Positions 50,895 through 60,272 of a DNA stretch of 64,000 nucleotides are shown here, piece by piece; position 1 is the stretch's first letter; each line of letters opens with the position of its first letter. The translations under genes were made by a program, and so were the position numbers. A model generated the notes under the pieces. The model was not told the DNA's origin. It searched no databases and saw only the letters and a list, made by a program, of their open reading frames with translations. The DNA comes from an uncultured Collinsella sp. (lineage in GTDB: Bacteria; Actinomycetota; Coriobacteriia; Coriobacteriales; Coriobacteriaceae). The stretch lies in assembly GCA_959599095.1 (NCBI GenBank), contig CAUGGC010000005.1:42909-106908 (forward strand), written 5' to 3'.

Positions 50895-51629
50895 TGGCAA
50901 AACACCTCGGCACACAAACCGATACCCACACCAACAAAAAGTTGCACAATTTATTTCCCATGTCTGTACATAGTTTGTTATCCAATCGCAATTACCGGTG
51001 CAGCTCGCTGCTCCATTTGGGCTTCAGGAACGCTCCCAATTATTGCCAGCACCCCAATAACCTGCGTCAACGTGAACAACATCCCAAAACAACCCCCTTA
51101 AGCACGTCAAATGAACGATATGTTGTCCAACGCAGCCCAAATCAGCTTCACAAACAGCTTGTGCTAGGATACCTAACGTTACATGAGTTCAACTGTGCTC
51201 GCGGCTCCAGCAAGTCACAAAGCGCAGGGTCGATCAGCATCCGGCCGTAACGGCGGTGTTAGAAAAACCACGAGCTCCAATAAAGAAGTCATGCGACGTT
51301 GTTTATTTGTATTGAGTTTATTCTCAAATGCAAATAAGTTTTAGATCGCATGCAAATACGTAGCAGTTCTTCAGCTGTTTGCGTGCGGTCCAGTTTTGAA
51401 ATTACTTGACCGGCTCGCACGCAGTCAGCTGAGGTTGCAGGCATTCTTGCGATACGTGCTTGTGATCTCAGCGCTGCTTTTATACATACCGTTCACGGTG
51501 GGGCAGAGCCACGTGCTTGTCTGACTGGGCTCAGGGTTTGAATATGGAGCGCCTTCGCGCACAAGCGCCCTGGCGAAGCCATACCCAAACCCCGTGAGCC
51601 ACACGTAAGACAGCAAGGGGGTGGTGCTC
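50895..51629 (+). promoter_or_regulatory. long leader of the surface-polysaccharide operon with RNA hairpins
   Basis: No gene is convincing in this 735-bp stretch. From 51290 it becomes AT-rich and contains an imperfect inverted repeat (51303-51316 with 51323-51337). It then holds a long hairpin, GCGTGCGGTC opposite GACC and CGCACGC (51381-51422), and a second one, CAGCTGAG opposite CTCAGCGCTG (about 51427-51474). A structured leader in front of a LoaP-type antiterminator gene suggests processive antitermination control. Confidence 0.5.
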
Positions 51630-52175
51630 GTGTGGTATGTAATCCAGGTCATTAACGGTCGCGAAGACGTAATGCGCGAGCGCATCGAGCGCGTGGTGCC
51701 GGCTGGCGCCATGCAGGAGCTCTTTTATCCCCAATTTCAAACCGAGATCAAGGTACACGGCGAATGGGTCAATACGACCAAGCCGCTCTTTCCCGGTTAT
51801 CTTATCTGCGATACGGCAGATCCCCGAACCGTGCAACAGTATCTGCTGCGCATGGACGACTTTGCCCGGGTGTTATCCCAGGACGGTCAGTTTGTGCCGC
51901 TGGCAAAAGAAGAGGTCCAGCTTATTGGCGGCTTTACGCATAGGGGAGACCGCGTAGTGCCCATGAGCGAGGCCCTAAAAGACGGTGACCAGGTCATAGT
52001 GACGGCAGGTCCACTGTTGGGCCACGAAGGCCTTATCAAAACCATTAATAGACGCAAGAGCACTGCTTATTTGGAGCTCAACCTGTGCGGCCGACGCGTG
52101 ACTACACGCGTCGGCCTTGCCGTGCTTTCAGCCGAGCAACGTGCCATGCGAAGCCTCAAAAAGGCGATTGCCTAG
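51630..52175 (+). CDS. loaP: NusG-like transcription antiterminator (LoaP/RfaH class)
   Basis: This encodes 181 residues. VWYVIQVINGREDVMRERI is the NGN-domain start; FPGYLICDTAD is the conserved core strand and PLAKEEVQLIGG follows. The KOW part is DGDQVIVTAGPLLGHEGLIKTINRRKSTAYLEL, given by its ends. It is a specialised NusG paralogue: such proteins at the head of polysaccharide operons bind RNA polymerase and let it read through terminators. The start could be GTG 51621, 51624 or 51630; AAGGGGG at 51615-51621 best suits 51630. Confidence 0.85.
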   Translation: MWYVIQVINGREDVMRERIERVVPAGAMQELFYPQFQTEIKVHGEWVNTTKPLFPGYLICDTADPRTVQQYLLRMDDFARVLSQDGQFVPLAKEEVQLIGGFTHRGDRVVPMSEALKDGDQVIVTAGPLLGHEGLIKTINRRKSTAYLELNLCGRRVTTRVGLAVLSAEQRAMRSLKKAIA

Positions 52176-52226
52176 CTGCTGGCGATTGCCGCTCAAACCA
52201 AGGAGGACCTTCGGGTCGGGGACGTA

Positions 52227-53060
52227 GTGTTGGAAGAGAACGTGTCAGGTAAAACAGAATATATAAAGGATACGCCCGTGGATGCGGCACTGATTGATCA
52301 AGTTAGGGATTGGCGGGCAGACTCTGAAACTCCTGTTGCTACGGAATTTCCTCTCCCCGTTGAGAACCCTGCTCCGGCGCAAGGCTTCGTTGCGACAGGA
52401 AGCTATAGGGCACCTGTTGCCGATCCCAACGCTGCTGCCCCCAGGAAAGGTGGGACAGGCTACTTTGCCTTCAAGCGAGCCTTCGACATCGTATTTTCTG
52501 CTGTGGTCTGCGCGGTGTTGGCCGTCCCCGTTGCAGTTGCATGCGTCGCCATTGAGATTGACTCTCCCGGCAAACCGTTTTTCCGTCAAAAGAGAGTCGG
52601 TAAAGGCGGTAAGCCTATCTATATTTTCAAACTCCGCACCATGGTTTCTGATGCTCACGAGCACCCCGAGAAGTACATGACTCCTGAGCAGTTGGCACAA
52701 TGGCGGCGTGAACAGAAGGTCGACAATGACCCACGCATTACGCACGTGGGCCGCTTTCTTCGGCACACTTCGCTCGATGAGCTGCCGCAGTTCATCAACG
52801 TACTTACGGGCGATCTATCCGTCATTGGACCAAGGCCTGTGACACTCGAGGAGACCTTCGAGTACGGTGACGCCCGCGACGAAGTGCTTGCATGTAAGCC
52901 TGGCATTACTGGCTGGTGGGCAGCGACAGACCGCAACGACTCAACGTGGGGGAGCGGTCAGCGTCAGGCACGCGAGCTCTTCTATGTACGACACCAGTCG
53001 TTCGGTCTTGACGCTCGCGTGTTTGTAAAGACCTTCAAGGCGATGAGGAAGGGTAAGTAG
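52227..53060 (+). CDS. initiating undecaprenyl-phosphate sugar phosphotransferase
   Basis: This encodes 277 residues of the bacterial sugar transferase (small phosphoglycosyl transferase) family. About 80 variable cytoplasmic residues lead into the single re-entrant membrane helix (AFDIVFSAVVCAVLAVPVAV). The conserved blocks follow: SPGKPFFRQKRVGKGGKPI, FKLRTMVSDA, LRHTSLDELPQFINVL with the catalytic Asp-Glu, and LSVIGPRPV. It transfers the first sugar phosphate to undecaprenyl phosphate. GTG 52227 (or TTG 52230) follows GGGGACGTA. Confidence 0.9.
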   Translation: MLEENVSGKTEYIKDTPVDAALIDQVRDWRADSETPVATEFPLPVENPAPAQGFVATGSYRAPVADPNAAAPRKGGTGYFAFKRAFDIVFSAVVCAVLAVPVAVACVAIEIDSPGKPFFRQKRVGKGGKPIYIFKLRTMVSDAHEHPEKYMTPEQLAQWRREQKVDNDPRITHVGRFLRHTSLDELPQFINVLTGDLSVIGPRPVTLEETFEYGDARDEVLACKPGITGWWAATDRNDSTWGSGQRQARELFYVRHQSFGLDARVFVKTFKAMRKGK

Positions 53061-53900
53061 ATGGGTCGCCCCTCATTCAAAGAATCAATAACAGCCGTCG
53101 TGATTATTGCCTGGAACTCGGATCATTTCATCGGTGCATGCGTTGAATCGGCGCTTTCTCTAAGATGTCGAACCCTTGATGTTTGGGTTGTGGACAACGG
53201 CTCGAGTGACTCCACGCCCGATATTCTTTCAGCTCTTGCTAAGGACGATAAAAGGCTACACGTTATCTCTGCTGGTAGAAATCTCGGTACAACGGTTTCT
53301 CGTAACTTAGTTTTGAAGCAGTTGAGCGTTGATACCGATTATATTTGCATTCTCGATTCTGATACCGTCGTGAACCAGTCGGCCTTTGAGTGTTTGGCGG
53401 CAGTGCTTTCTGATAGCTCTGTCGGGGTTGTCGGGCCCACGATGATTAACTCCTCCGGCGAGACACAGCTCTCCGGTAGGGCCTTGCCCACTTTGCCTAT
53501 TAAGCTAGCGAAAGCATTTCCCTTCGGTGAATTTGCACAAAAGGCTGCTGATTTAGAGATTCCAAGTACTTCAGTTGTACGAGGCCTGCAAGACGTTGGC
53601 TATTTACTTTCGGCTTGTTGGTTTATCCCGCGAGAGACTCTCGAAGTCGTAGGTTTATTTGATGAAAAGATATTCTATGCACCCGAGGATGTCGATTGGT
53701 GCTTGAGATGTCATGAGTCAGGCCTTCGTGTTGTTCGTTGCCATGAGGCTTGCATCGTGCATGAATATCAACGGCTTTCGCATAAAAAGCTTTTTAGTAA
53801 AACTAATTTTGAGCATATTAAAGGGCTTTTTTATTACTTTGCAAAACATCGTTATCTGATTAAAGCCCCGGAGCTGCAGGAAGGCCCATTTAATGCTTAG
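53061..53900 (+). CDS. glycosyltransferase family 2
   Basis: This encodes 279 residues with the GT-A fold. AVVIIAWNSDHFIGACVESA opens it, VVDNGSSDSTPDIL binds the nucleotide, CILDSDTVVN is the metal-binding DxD-type motif, and YAPEDVDWCLRCHESG is the ED acceptor region typical of rhamnosyl-type GT2 enzymes. It abuts the phosphotransferase stop directly. It should add a sugar to the repeat unit; donor and acceptor unknown. Confidence 0.9.
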   Translation: MGRPSFKESITAVVIIAWNSDHFIGACVESALSLRCRTLDVWVVDNGSSDSTPDILSALAKDDKRLHVISAGRNLGTTVSRNLVLKQLSVDTDYICILDSDTVVNQSAFECLAAVLSDSSVGVVGPTMINSSGETQLSGRALPTLPIKLAKAFPFGEFAQKAADLEIPSTSVVRGLQDVGYLLSACWFIPRETLEVVGLFDEKIFYAPEDVDWCLRCHESGLRVVRCHEACIVHEYQRLSHKKLFSKTNFEHIKGLFYYFAKHRYLIKAPELQEGPFNA

Positions 53901-53960
53901 TAAGAATCTTATTTTCTTTTGCATAAATGCCTTGGGCTGTTCTTGCCTTGGGGGTAATTT

Positions 53961-55127
53961 ATGAAATATCTTTCACGGGTTCTCGCGTCAAACCATCGTT
54001 CTGATGGAATTCATGTCCTTTGTTATTCTGAAGCTTGGGGGCAGGGCGGTGTTGAGACGTTCCTTATGTCGATATTTCGACGTTGCCAGGGTAAGGGGTT
54101 CTATTTCACGCTTTTCTCCTGCTGGGACTGGAACCTTGCGCTAGATGCTGAACTAGAGGCATTAGGGATTGATCGTTTCACAGTTTTCCCCGACAGCAAG
54201 CCCGGGCAGGTGAAACGCCTTTGCGAGGGCTCTGCTGCTTTCGGTGCGCTAATCAACGAGATTCGTCCTGACGCCGTCTACGTTAACACCATGAACGGGA
54301 TGGGCTTCCTTTATTCCGAGGTCGCACGGAAATACGACGTTCCTGTGCGAGTGGTACACTCGCACAACTCGGCCTTCGGGTCAGGGCAGGCTGTCGTCAA
54401 GGCCGTCATGCACAGCTTCGGCAGGGACGCGTTCGGCGGTAGCGCCACTGTTCGACTCGCCTGCTCGGCCGACGCAGGGCGCTACCTCTTCGGTGCCCAC
54501 CCCTTCGAGGTCGTAAACAACGGCATCGACACTTCGCGCTTTGCCTTCGACCCTACTGCTCGCACCGAGATCCGCTCGCGTTTCGGTATTCCACAAGACA
54601 CGGTACTATTCGGCAGTGTGGGTCGCATCGCAGAGGCGAAAAATCCGCTTTTCCAGTTAAGGACTTTTGCCGAGGTCTTGCGCGCCGTGCCCGGTGTTTA
54701 CTACCTGATGGTGGGTGACGGCGATATGAAAGGCCAGGTTAAAGCGCTGATTCGGGAACTCGGTATCAGTGACAGAGTGGTCATGCCTGGCTACCTTCCC
54801 GACCCCGCCCCCGTTTACTCAGCCCTCGATTGTTTCCTTATGCCCTCCTTATTTGAAGGTCTTGCCATTGTGCGCATTGAGGCTCAATGCGCGGGATGCC
54901 GCATTGTGTGCTCCGAGGCTCTCCCTCCTGAGGCCCATGTATCTGATGCTGAGGCCATGCTGCCGCTTTCCGCTGGCGAGCGCGCATGGGCTGAGAAGGC
55001 AGTCGAGATGTCGTACATGGATGTTGATAGGCCTGCGTACGCTACGTCGGTGCGTGAGGCAGGCTTCGATGCCGATGACACTGCTCGAATAGTAGCTGGA
55101 GTTCTAAAAGGAAGTAAAAATGCCTAA
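53961..55127 (+). CDS. glycosyltransferase family 4
   Basis: This encodes 388 residues with the GT-B fold. The N-terminal domain has GQGGVETFLMSIFRRC and VHSHNSAFGSGQ; the C-terminal domain has FGSVGRIAEAKNPLFQLRTF and SLFEGLAIVRIEAQCAG, where the EGL...E motif binds the nucleotide sugar. It resembles CapM/EpsF-type capsule enzymes. Codons in the second half are more GC-rich than in flanking genes. It overlaps licD by eight bases. Confidence 0.9.
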   Translation: MKYLSRVLASNHRSDGIHVLCYSEAWGQGGVETFLMSIFRRCQGKGFYFTLFSCWDWNLALDAELEALGIDRFTVFPDSKPGQVKRLCEGSAAFGALINEIRPDAVYVNTMNGMGFLYSEVARKYDVPVRVVHSHNSAFGSGQAVVKAVMHSFGRDAFGGSATVRLACSADAGRYLFGAHPFEVVNNGIDTSRFAFDPTARTEIRSRFGIPQDTVLFGSVGRIAEAKNPLFQLRTFAEVLRAVPGVYYLMVGDGDMKGQVKALIRELGISDRVVMPGYLPDPAPVYSALDCFLMPSLFEGLAIVRIEAQCAGCRIVCSEALPPEAHVSDAEAMLPLSAGERAWAEKAVEMSYMDVDRPAYATSVREAGFDADDTARIVAGVLKGSKNA

Positions 55128-55941
55128 ATATTTGACCCCAAACGAAGTTAAGGCAGAGGAGCTCGCAATGCTTGTCGAGTTTGAGGACCTCTGCAAGAGG
55201 GAGGGACTCAGATACTCGCTCGCTGGCGGCACGCTACTGGGTGCGGTACGTCATAAGGGATTCATCCCTTGGGACGATGATATCGATGTGTCCATGCCAC
55301 GTCCCGATTTTGATAGTCTGGTCGCATTTGCGCGCTCAGGGGCTTTGCCGAGAAACCGTTCACTTGAACCTTATTCGGGCGACTGGGAACATCCGGTTTT
55401 TCTGAAATACATTAATCGCGATATTGCTGTAGATGCCCATTACGAGAACGGGGAAGGCTTTCTCTGGATGGACGTTACTCCCGTCGAGGGGCTTCCCGCC
55501 GACGAGAAAGAGCTTGCTCGCATATACAAGCGAGCAGGGAGGCTCCAACGGATTCTCATGTTCTGCAAAGCAGACTCCAAGGAAGGAAAGACACGGCTGA
55601 AACGCGCCTTTAAGCGACTATTTGTGCCTGTTGCAAATGCTACAGGGGCTTTCGACCACTCGCTCGCCAAGCTGGACGATCTGGGAAGGGGATGCGTTTT
55701 CGGGAGCACCCCTTGGGTCGGCTGCACAGTATGGGGTCTATACGGAACGGGCGAGCGATACTCCTACTCGGGCTGGGAAGCAACTGTTCAGCTCGAATTT
55801 GAGGGACAGAGGCTTAACGCGATTTCCTGCTGGGATGCTTATCTATCGGGTCTCTACGGCGACTATATGCAGCTGCCACCCGAAGACAAGCGCATAACGC
55901 ATGAAATTAAGGCATGGAGAACCAATGATACTGAAAAATAA
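55120..55941 (+). CDS. licD: LicD-family phosphotransferase
   Basis: This encodes 273 residues. LVEFEDLCKREGLRYSLAGG and HKGFIPWDDDIDVSMPRPDF are the family hallmark, with the nucleotidyltransferase-like aspartates. LicD proteins transfer phosphocholine or other phospho-polyols from a CDP-linked donor to glycans or teichoic acids. The next gene encodes a CDP-polyol-forming enzyme, which supports a polyol-phosphate substrate. GGAAGTAAAA precedes ATG 55120. Confidence 0.9.
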   Translation: MPKYLTPNEVKAEELAMLVEFEDLCKREGLRYSLAGGTLLGAVRHKGFIPWDDDIDVSMPRPDFDSLVAFARSGALPRNRSLEPYSGDWEHPVFLKYINRDIAVDAHYENGEGFLWMDVTPVEGLPADEKELARIYKRAGRLQRILMFCKADSKEGKTRLKRAFKRLFVPVANATGAFDHSLAKLDDLGRGCVFGSTPWVGCTVWGLYGTGERYSYSGWEATVQLEFEGQRLNAISCWDAYLSGLYGDYMQLPPEDKRITHEIKAWRTNDTEK

Positions 55942-56677
55942 AGATACCTCAGTGACTGCCGTAATATTCGCCGGCGGCGTCGGGACGAGAATGCATTCGA
56001 AGGACCTTCCGAAGCAATTCCTTCGCATACATGGCAAGCCGATTATTGCGTGGACTATAGGTGTCTTCGAGAAGACACCTTGCATCGACAATGTCGTTGT
56101 TGTGTGCAATGCCAACTGGCTCGACCACTGCCAAAGCATTATTAGCGAGTTCAGTCTGAACAAGGTAAGAGCCGTTGTCGCTGGTGGCGAGACGGGTCAG
56201 CTCTCCATCCACAACGGCCTTTTGGCCGCAGCGAAATTATCCAACCCGAAGAAGACGGTAGTTCTCATTCACGATGGCGTTCGTCCTCTCATCGATGCGG
56301 GCACCATCGAGCGCAACGTGGCATCGGTGGAGGAGTTCGGCTCCTCCATCACATGCGTTAAGGCGAAGGAGACTATCTTGGTTAAAGCCGACGACGGAGT
56401 AGAGATTGTCCCACGTGAGAACGTGTTGCTGGCGCGTGCCCCGCAGGGATTCTGGTTGAGTGACATCCTGGCCGCACATAAAATGGCACTTGACGCGGGC
56501 GAAACTGGCTGCATCGACTCTGCAACAATGATGAAAGCGCAGGGAAATGACTTACACCTAATCGTTGGGCCCGATGAGAACATAAAGATAACCACTCAAG
56601 ACGACTACTATTCGATGCGCTCCATCCTTGATTCACGCGAGAACAACCAGCTATATGCAGAGGGGGAAGATGAATAA
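55925..56677 (+). CDS. tarI: CDP-polyol cytidylyltransferase (TarI/IspD family)
   Basis: This encodes 250 residues. AVIFAGGVGTRMHSKDLPKQ is the CTP-binding loop, VLIHDGVRPLIDAGTIERNV the conserved central block, and GPDENIKITTQDDYY the C-terminal motif. IspD and TarI share these, but the location beside licD and an SDR gene in a polysaccharide operon favours ribitol- or similar polyol-phosphate activation (TarI) over isoprenoid synthesis. ATG 55925 overlaps the licD end by 17 bases; the next gene starts within the stop. Confidence 0.82.
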   Translation: MILKNKDTSVTAVIFAGGVGTRMHSKDLPKQFLRIHGKPIIAWTIGVFEKTPCIDNVVVVCNANWLDHCQSIISEFSLNKVRAVVAGGETGQLSIHNGLLAAAKLSNPKKTVVLIHDGVRPLIDAGTIERNVASVEEFGSSITCVKAKETILVKADDGVEIVPRENVLLARAPQGFWLSDILAAHKMALDAGETGCIDSATMMKAQGNDLHLIVGPDENIKITTQDDYYSMRSILDSRENNQLYAEGEDE

Positions 56678-57744
56678 TGAGTGCATACGGGATAAACAAC
56701 ACCCTTAAGGCAGACTTCGCCGGAATAGATCGTGAGCTGATCGCCACCTTATCGGGTAAAGTCCTTGCCGTCTCCGGCGCCACAGGGTTCTTGGGGTCTC
56801 TGCTCGCTCGTCTTGTTATTTGGGCCAACGACGAGCTAGGATTGGGCACGAGACTAATCTTGTGTGTACGTAACGCCGCTAAACTCGACGTCGTCATGCC
56901 CGGAATTGCCGCTAGGGAGGATGTTACTGTCGCAGTCGTCGATTTCTCCGAGCCTTGTGAGGCTCTCGGCGTAGATTTCGACTGTCTTGTCCACACTGCT
57001 GCCATTACCACTTCGAAGGTTATGATCGAGCGTCCTGCAGACGTAATTAACATTATGATCAACGGCACGAGATGGGCTCTTGACAGTGCATGCACGAATT
57101 CGAAGTCGAAAGTACTCTTCTTATCCTCCATGGAGGCCTGCGGAAGCTTTAACGATGCCGTGGACGTATACGAGGGTACGATGGGTGCTATCGATATGGG
57201 CTCGGTGCGATCTTGCTACCCCGAGGGCAAGCGGCTCGGAGAACTGATGTGCCTTGCTTATGCAAGGCAATTTGGAATCAACGCCGTCGCTGGGCGACTC
57301 GCCCAGACTTTCGGAGCGGGGATTCTGCCGTCCGAAAGTCGCGTCTTCAAACAGTTTGCCTCGAGTGCCATGGCTGGTGAGCCAATCGTGCTCCATACGG
57401 ACGGGATGAGCGAAGGCAATTACGTGTATTCGACCGACGCTCTCTCAGCTATTCTTTTGCTCTTATCCAAGGGCATCTCTGGGGAGACCTACAACATTGC
57501 GAATGAGGCATGCCACTCAACGATCCGCGGCATGGCAGAGATGGTGGCAGAAAGATTCGGAGGTGACCATTGTAGCGTTGTAATCGAAGGAAAAGACTCC
57601 TCACAGTTCGGATACGCTGCACCTACGAAGATGACGCTGCGCTCGAACAAACTTCGCGCGCTTGGTTGGGAACCGAAAGTTAATTTAGAAGAATCTTACC
57701 GCAGATTGATTGGTTTTTTAGCTGATAGTAACAGCAATTGTTAG
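56677..57744 (+). CDS. NAD-dependent epimerase/dehydratase (extended SDR)
   Basis: This encodes 355 residues. VLAVSGATGFLGSLLARLVI is the Rossmann GxxGxxG motif, VHTAAITTSK marks the cofactor site, the catalytic serine is in FLSSMEAC, and SCYPEGKRLGELM supplies Tyr-xxx-Lys. Together with the TarI-like gene it may provide the reduced polyol phosphate, a role filled by TarJ or the SDR half of Bcs1/Acs1 in other bacteria; an ordinary nucleotide-sugar reductase is also possible. It starts on the last base of the previous stop. Confidence 0.85.
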   Translation: MSAYGINNTLKADFAGIDRELIATLSGKVLAVSGATGFLGSLLARLVIWANDELGLGTRLILCVRNAAKLDVVMPGIAAREDVTVAVVDFSEPCEALGVDFDCLVHTAAITTSKVMIERPADVINIMINGTRWALDSACTNSKSKVLFLSSMEACGSFNDAVDVYEGTMGAIDMGSVRSCYPEGKRLGELMCLAYARQFGINAVAGRLAQTFGAGILPSESRVFKQFASSAMAGEPIVLHTDGMSEGNYVYSTDALSAILLLLSKGISGETYNIANEACHSTIRGMAEMVAERFGGDHCSVVIEGKDSSQFGYAAPTKMTLRSNKLRALGWEPKVNLEESYRRLIGFLADSNSNC

Positions 57745-57842
57745 CTAATCTAATTTAACTATTTATAACAGTTCCAGCTGTGTTTTCGGTTCCGGACGCC
57801 ATTAGTGTCCGGAACCCAGTATTGTTTAAAATTGGGATCTTA

Positions 57843-58952
57843 ATGATAAGCACTATGAAATCCAATAAACCTCGTGTTTTAGTTTCAGGAGTTGGGACAC
57901 GTTTTGGTGGTACTGAGACCGTAGTGAGCCGCTATATTGGCGCTTTGTCTGAAAAATATGCTTTCGACACTATTAGCTCAAGACCATATCAACAAGTCGA
58001 GTACTCAATGGGAGACAATAGAATCATCAATATACCGGGGTGGAAAGAAAATCCCATTGAACATATAACCCGACTTCGCCGCTTATTTTACGGGCATGGA
58101 ACTGAATACTGTGCTTTTTGGCATAATGCAAACTCTTATTGGAATATTGAAACAATTGAGCTTGCGGCTAAGGCGAATATTCCTGTTAGGATTTGTCATT
58201 ATCATTGTTCACAAGCACTGGGCGGGCCAGCGAAAAGGTTTTCCACCTGGGCACTTAGAAAACATGTTGCGAATTTAAGCAATGTTTTACTCGCCTGTTC
58301 CCAGGAGGCTGGGGAATACGCGTTCCCTGGTCATACTTTTGACATTTTAAATAATGCTTTTGATGTTTCCTTATTTTCATATCAGGAAACAAACCGTCTT
58401 TCAGTTCGAGCTGAACTTGGTTTAAGGGATAGTTTCGTCATCGGCCATGTTGGACGGCTTTCATCAGTGAAGAATCAGATATTGTTGGTTCGTTCTTTAC
58501 CCGAAATTATTAAATTTAGAGCTAATGCAATGCTGGTGCTAGTGGGTGAGGGCCCCTCAAAAGAATTGATCATGGAAGAGGCGCGATCTCTTGGTGTCGA
58601 AAGCCATTTGGTTCTTACGGGGCCTCGAATGGATGTGGCCTCTCTTCTGTCCGCATTTGACGTGTTTGCTTTTCCCTCGGTATTCGAAGGGCTCGGCATG
58701 GCTGCGGTCGAGGCGCAAGCAAATGGATTGCCCTGTGTGATTTCTGATCAGGTGCCTCGAGCTGTTGCCGTCTCAGACTCAGTTTGTTTTCTACCTCCAG
58801 AAAACCCCTCTTTGTGGGCTGACACGCTCTGTGCCTTTGATCGTTCTTCCTTTTGCCTCAAACCAAATTTAATAAATAGATTCGATATCAATAAAGAGTC
58901 ATTAAAACTTGCGGAATATTTCAAAGGCTCCAAGCCCGGATTCGGTGACTAG
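57843..58952 (+). CDS. glycosyltransferase family 4
   Basis: This encodes 369 residues. SGVGTRFGGTETVVSRYIGA is the acceptor-side loop, CHYHCSQALGGPAKR a central block, FVIGHVGRLSSVKNQILLVR and PSVFEGLGMAAVEAQANGLP the GT4 nucleotide-sugar motifs. ATG 57843 has GGGA five bases upstream; GTG 57780 would add 21 residues without clear support. From here on the operon is markedly AT-rich compared with the preceding genes. About 100 bp separate it from the SDR gene. Confidence 0.88.
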   Translation: MISTMKSNKPRVLVSGVGTRFGGTETVVSRYIGALSEKYAFDTISSRPYQQVEYSMGDNRIINIPGWKENPIEHITRLRRLFYGHGTEYCAFWHNANSYWNIETIELAAKANIPVRICHYHCSQALGGPAKRFSTWALRKHVANLSNVLLACSQEAGEYAFPGHTFDILNNAFDVSLFSYQETNRLSVRAELGLRDSFVIGHVGRLSSVKNQILLVRSLPEIIKFRANAMLVLVGEGPSKELIMEEARSLGVESHLVLTGPRMDVASLLSAFDVFAFPSVFEGLGMAAVEAQANGLPCVISDQVPRAVAVSDSVCFLPPENPSLWADTLCAFDRSSFCLKPNLINRFDINKESLKLAEYFKGSKPGFGD

Positions 58953-59072
58953 GATACATCATCATCCTTAGACCTTCTTGCATTAGAACTAAGCGGCAAA
59001 TTTAATATTTTTGCATTGCATATTATGCCGGACTGTAATTTGAGCAGTTCTTTTTGAAACAGGTGATTTAGA

Positions 59073-60272
59073 TTGTCAAGGTTAAAGGTCGATGAAGCTC
59101 TATATTACTTTGCATTTGCCATCTTCTCTATTCAATGCGCAATCGAACGTACGACATTTACTGAGATTCTTTTCATCCCAATAGATGAATTTACTTCACT
59201 TACTCAGGCTCTCATAGTATTCTCTCTCATCTCGAAATACATCATGCAGAGAGCATCATTTAAATGCTGGGCATTCTCGTTAGCAATTGTTCTTATAAGC
59301 TTCATTTCCTGGCGTCAATCGGGTGAAAGCTCGTTATTTTGGGCTTCTATATTTATAGTCTGTGCAAACAACGTAAGGATCCGACCCCTTGCAAAAATTG
59401 CATTAACCGTTTCCTTTGCTACTCTTATTATCACAATATTATCTGCCGGTTTCGGAGTTATCGAGAATAAAGTATTTGTTCGCGGTGGAATCACTCGATA
59501 TGCCCTGGGATTTAACCATCCGAATGCATTAGGCCTATATCTCTTTAATGCGTGCGTTGCTTTTTCCGCGCTTCGCTTCGGCAAGAATCCTATACCCGAT
59601 TTCGGTTTAATTGCTGTTTCTATTTTAATCAATTTAACTTTTGCCGACTCACGAACTTCTGCACTCCTCTTAGTTTTACTGGCAATATTCTTGACCATTT
59701 TTTTCTTTGTGAGAACAGACAGATTGCGTAAAAAGGTATTAACCTATTTCCTTGTGGCTGTATTTATAGTTATTATCGTAAGTGCATACTTAATGATTGC
59801 CTATGATCCTTCCAATCCTATTCAATTTGAACTTAATAAACTGCTTTCTGGTAGGCTGAGGCTTGCAAATGGTTATTTCGAAATGCAGCCGATTACTTTG
59901 TTTGGATCAGATTTCTCCGGCTTACCACCAATCTATTGGGAGAATGGTGTTCCGTCTGCATTTGTTGTTGACAACGCTTGGTGCCACCTATTGCTTAGGT
60001 TTGGCTTGATACCAGCATTCTGTTTTTTGTTCGGCTATATCGCTATCTTAATCAAGGCTGTACGTCAAGGTTGGTGGAATTCAATCTTCTTCGGGCTTGT
60101 CCTGATGAGCATTTATGGACTGTGCGAAACGCTTGGTATCCATTTCGAATGCAATTATTTCTTATTCGCTGTTGGAGCTGAACTACTCTATACAAACGTT
60201 TTTATGAGCGAAACGTCATCAGCGACGGGCCGTTCGTATTCATATTTCGAGATTGGTAACGATTGTGTCTAG
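59073..60272 (+). CDS. wzy: O-antigen-polymerase-like membrane protein (Wzy)
   Basis: This encodes 399 residues with about ten hydrophobic segments and a larger external loop around residues 250-310. FNHPNALGLYLFNACVA and FADSRTSALLLVL are the O-antigen ligase/polymerase-type motifs, where a histidine and an arginine are conserved. It should polymerise repeat units outside the membrane. The start is TTG 59073 after CAGGTGATTTAGA; no nearby ATG or GTG suits the frame. The 3' end overlaps the flippase gene. Confidence 0.82.
   Translation: MSRLKVDEALYYFAFAIFSIQCAIERTTFTEILFIPIDEFTSLTQALIVFSLISKYIMQRASFKCWAFSLAIVLISFISWRQSGESSLFWASIFIVCANNVRIRPLAKIALTVSFATLIITILSAGFGVIENKVFVRGGITRYALGFNHPNALGLYLFNACVAFSALRFGKNPIPDFGLIAVSILINLTFADSRTSALLLVLLAIFLTIFFFVRTDRLRKKVLTYFLVAVFIVIIVSAYLMIAYDPSNPIQFELNKLLSGRLRLANGYFEMQPITLFGSDFSGLPPIYWENGVPSAFVVDNAWCHLLLRFGLIPAFCFLFGYIAILIKAVRQGWWNSIFFGLVLMSIYGLCETLGIHFECNYFLFAVGAELLYTNVFMSETSSATGRSYSYFEIGNDCV

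Noticed and set aside
50894..51250. 118-codon plus-strand frame after tRNA-Ala
   Set aside because: It begins within the tRNA terminator, shows no family motif, and is crossed by AT-rich leader sequence.
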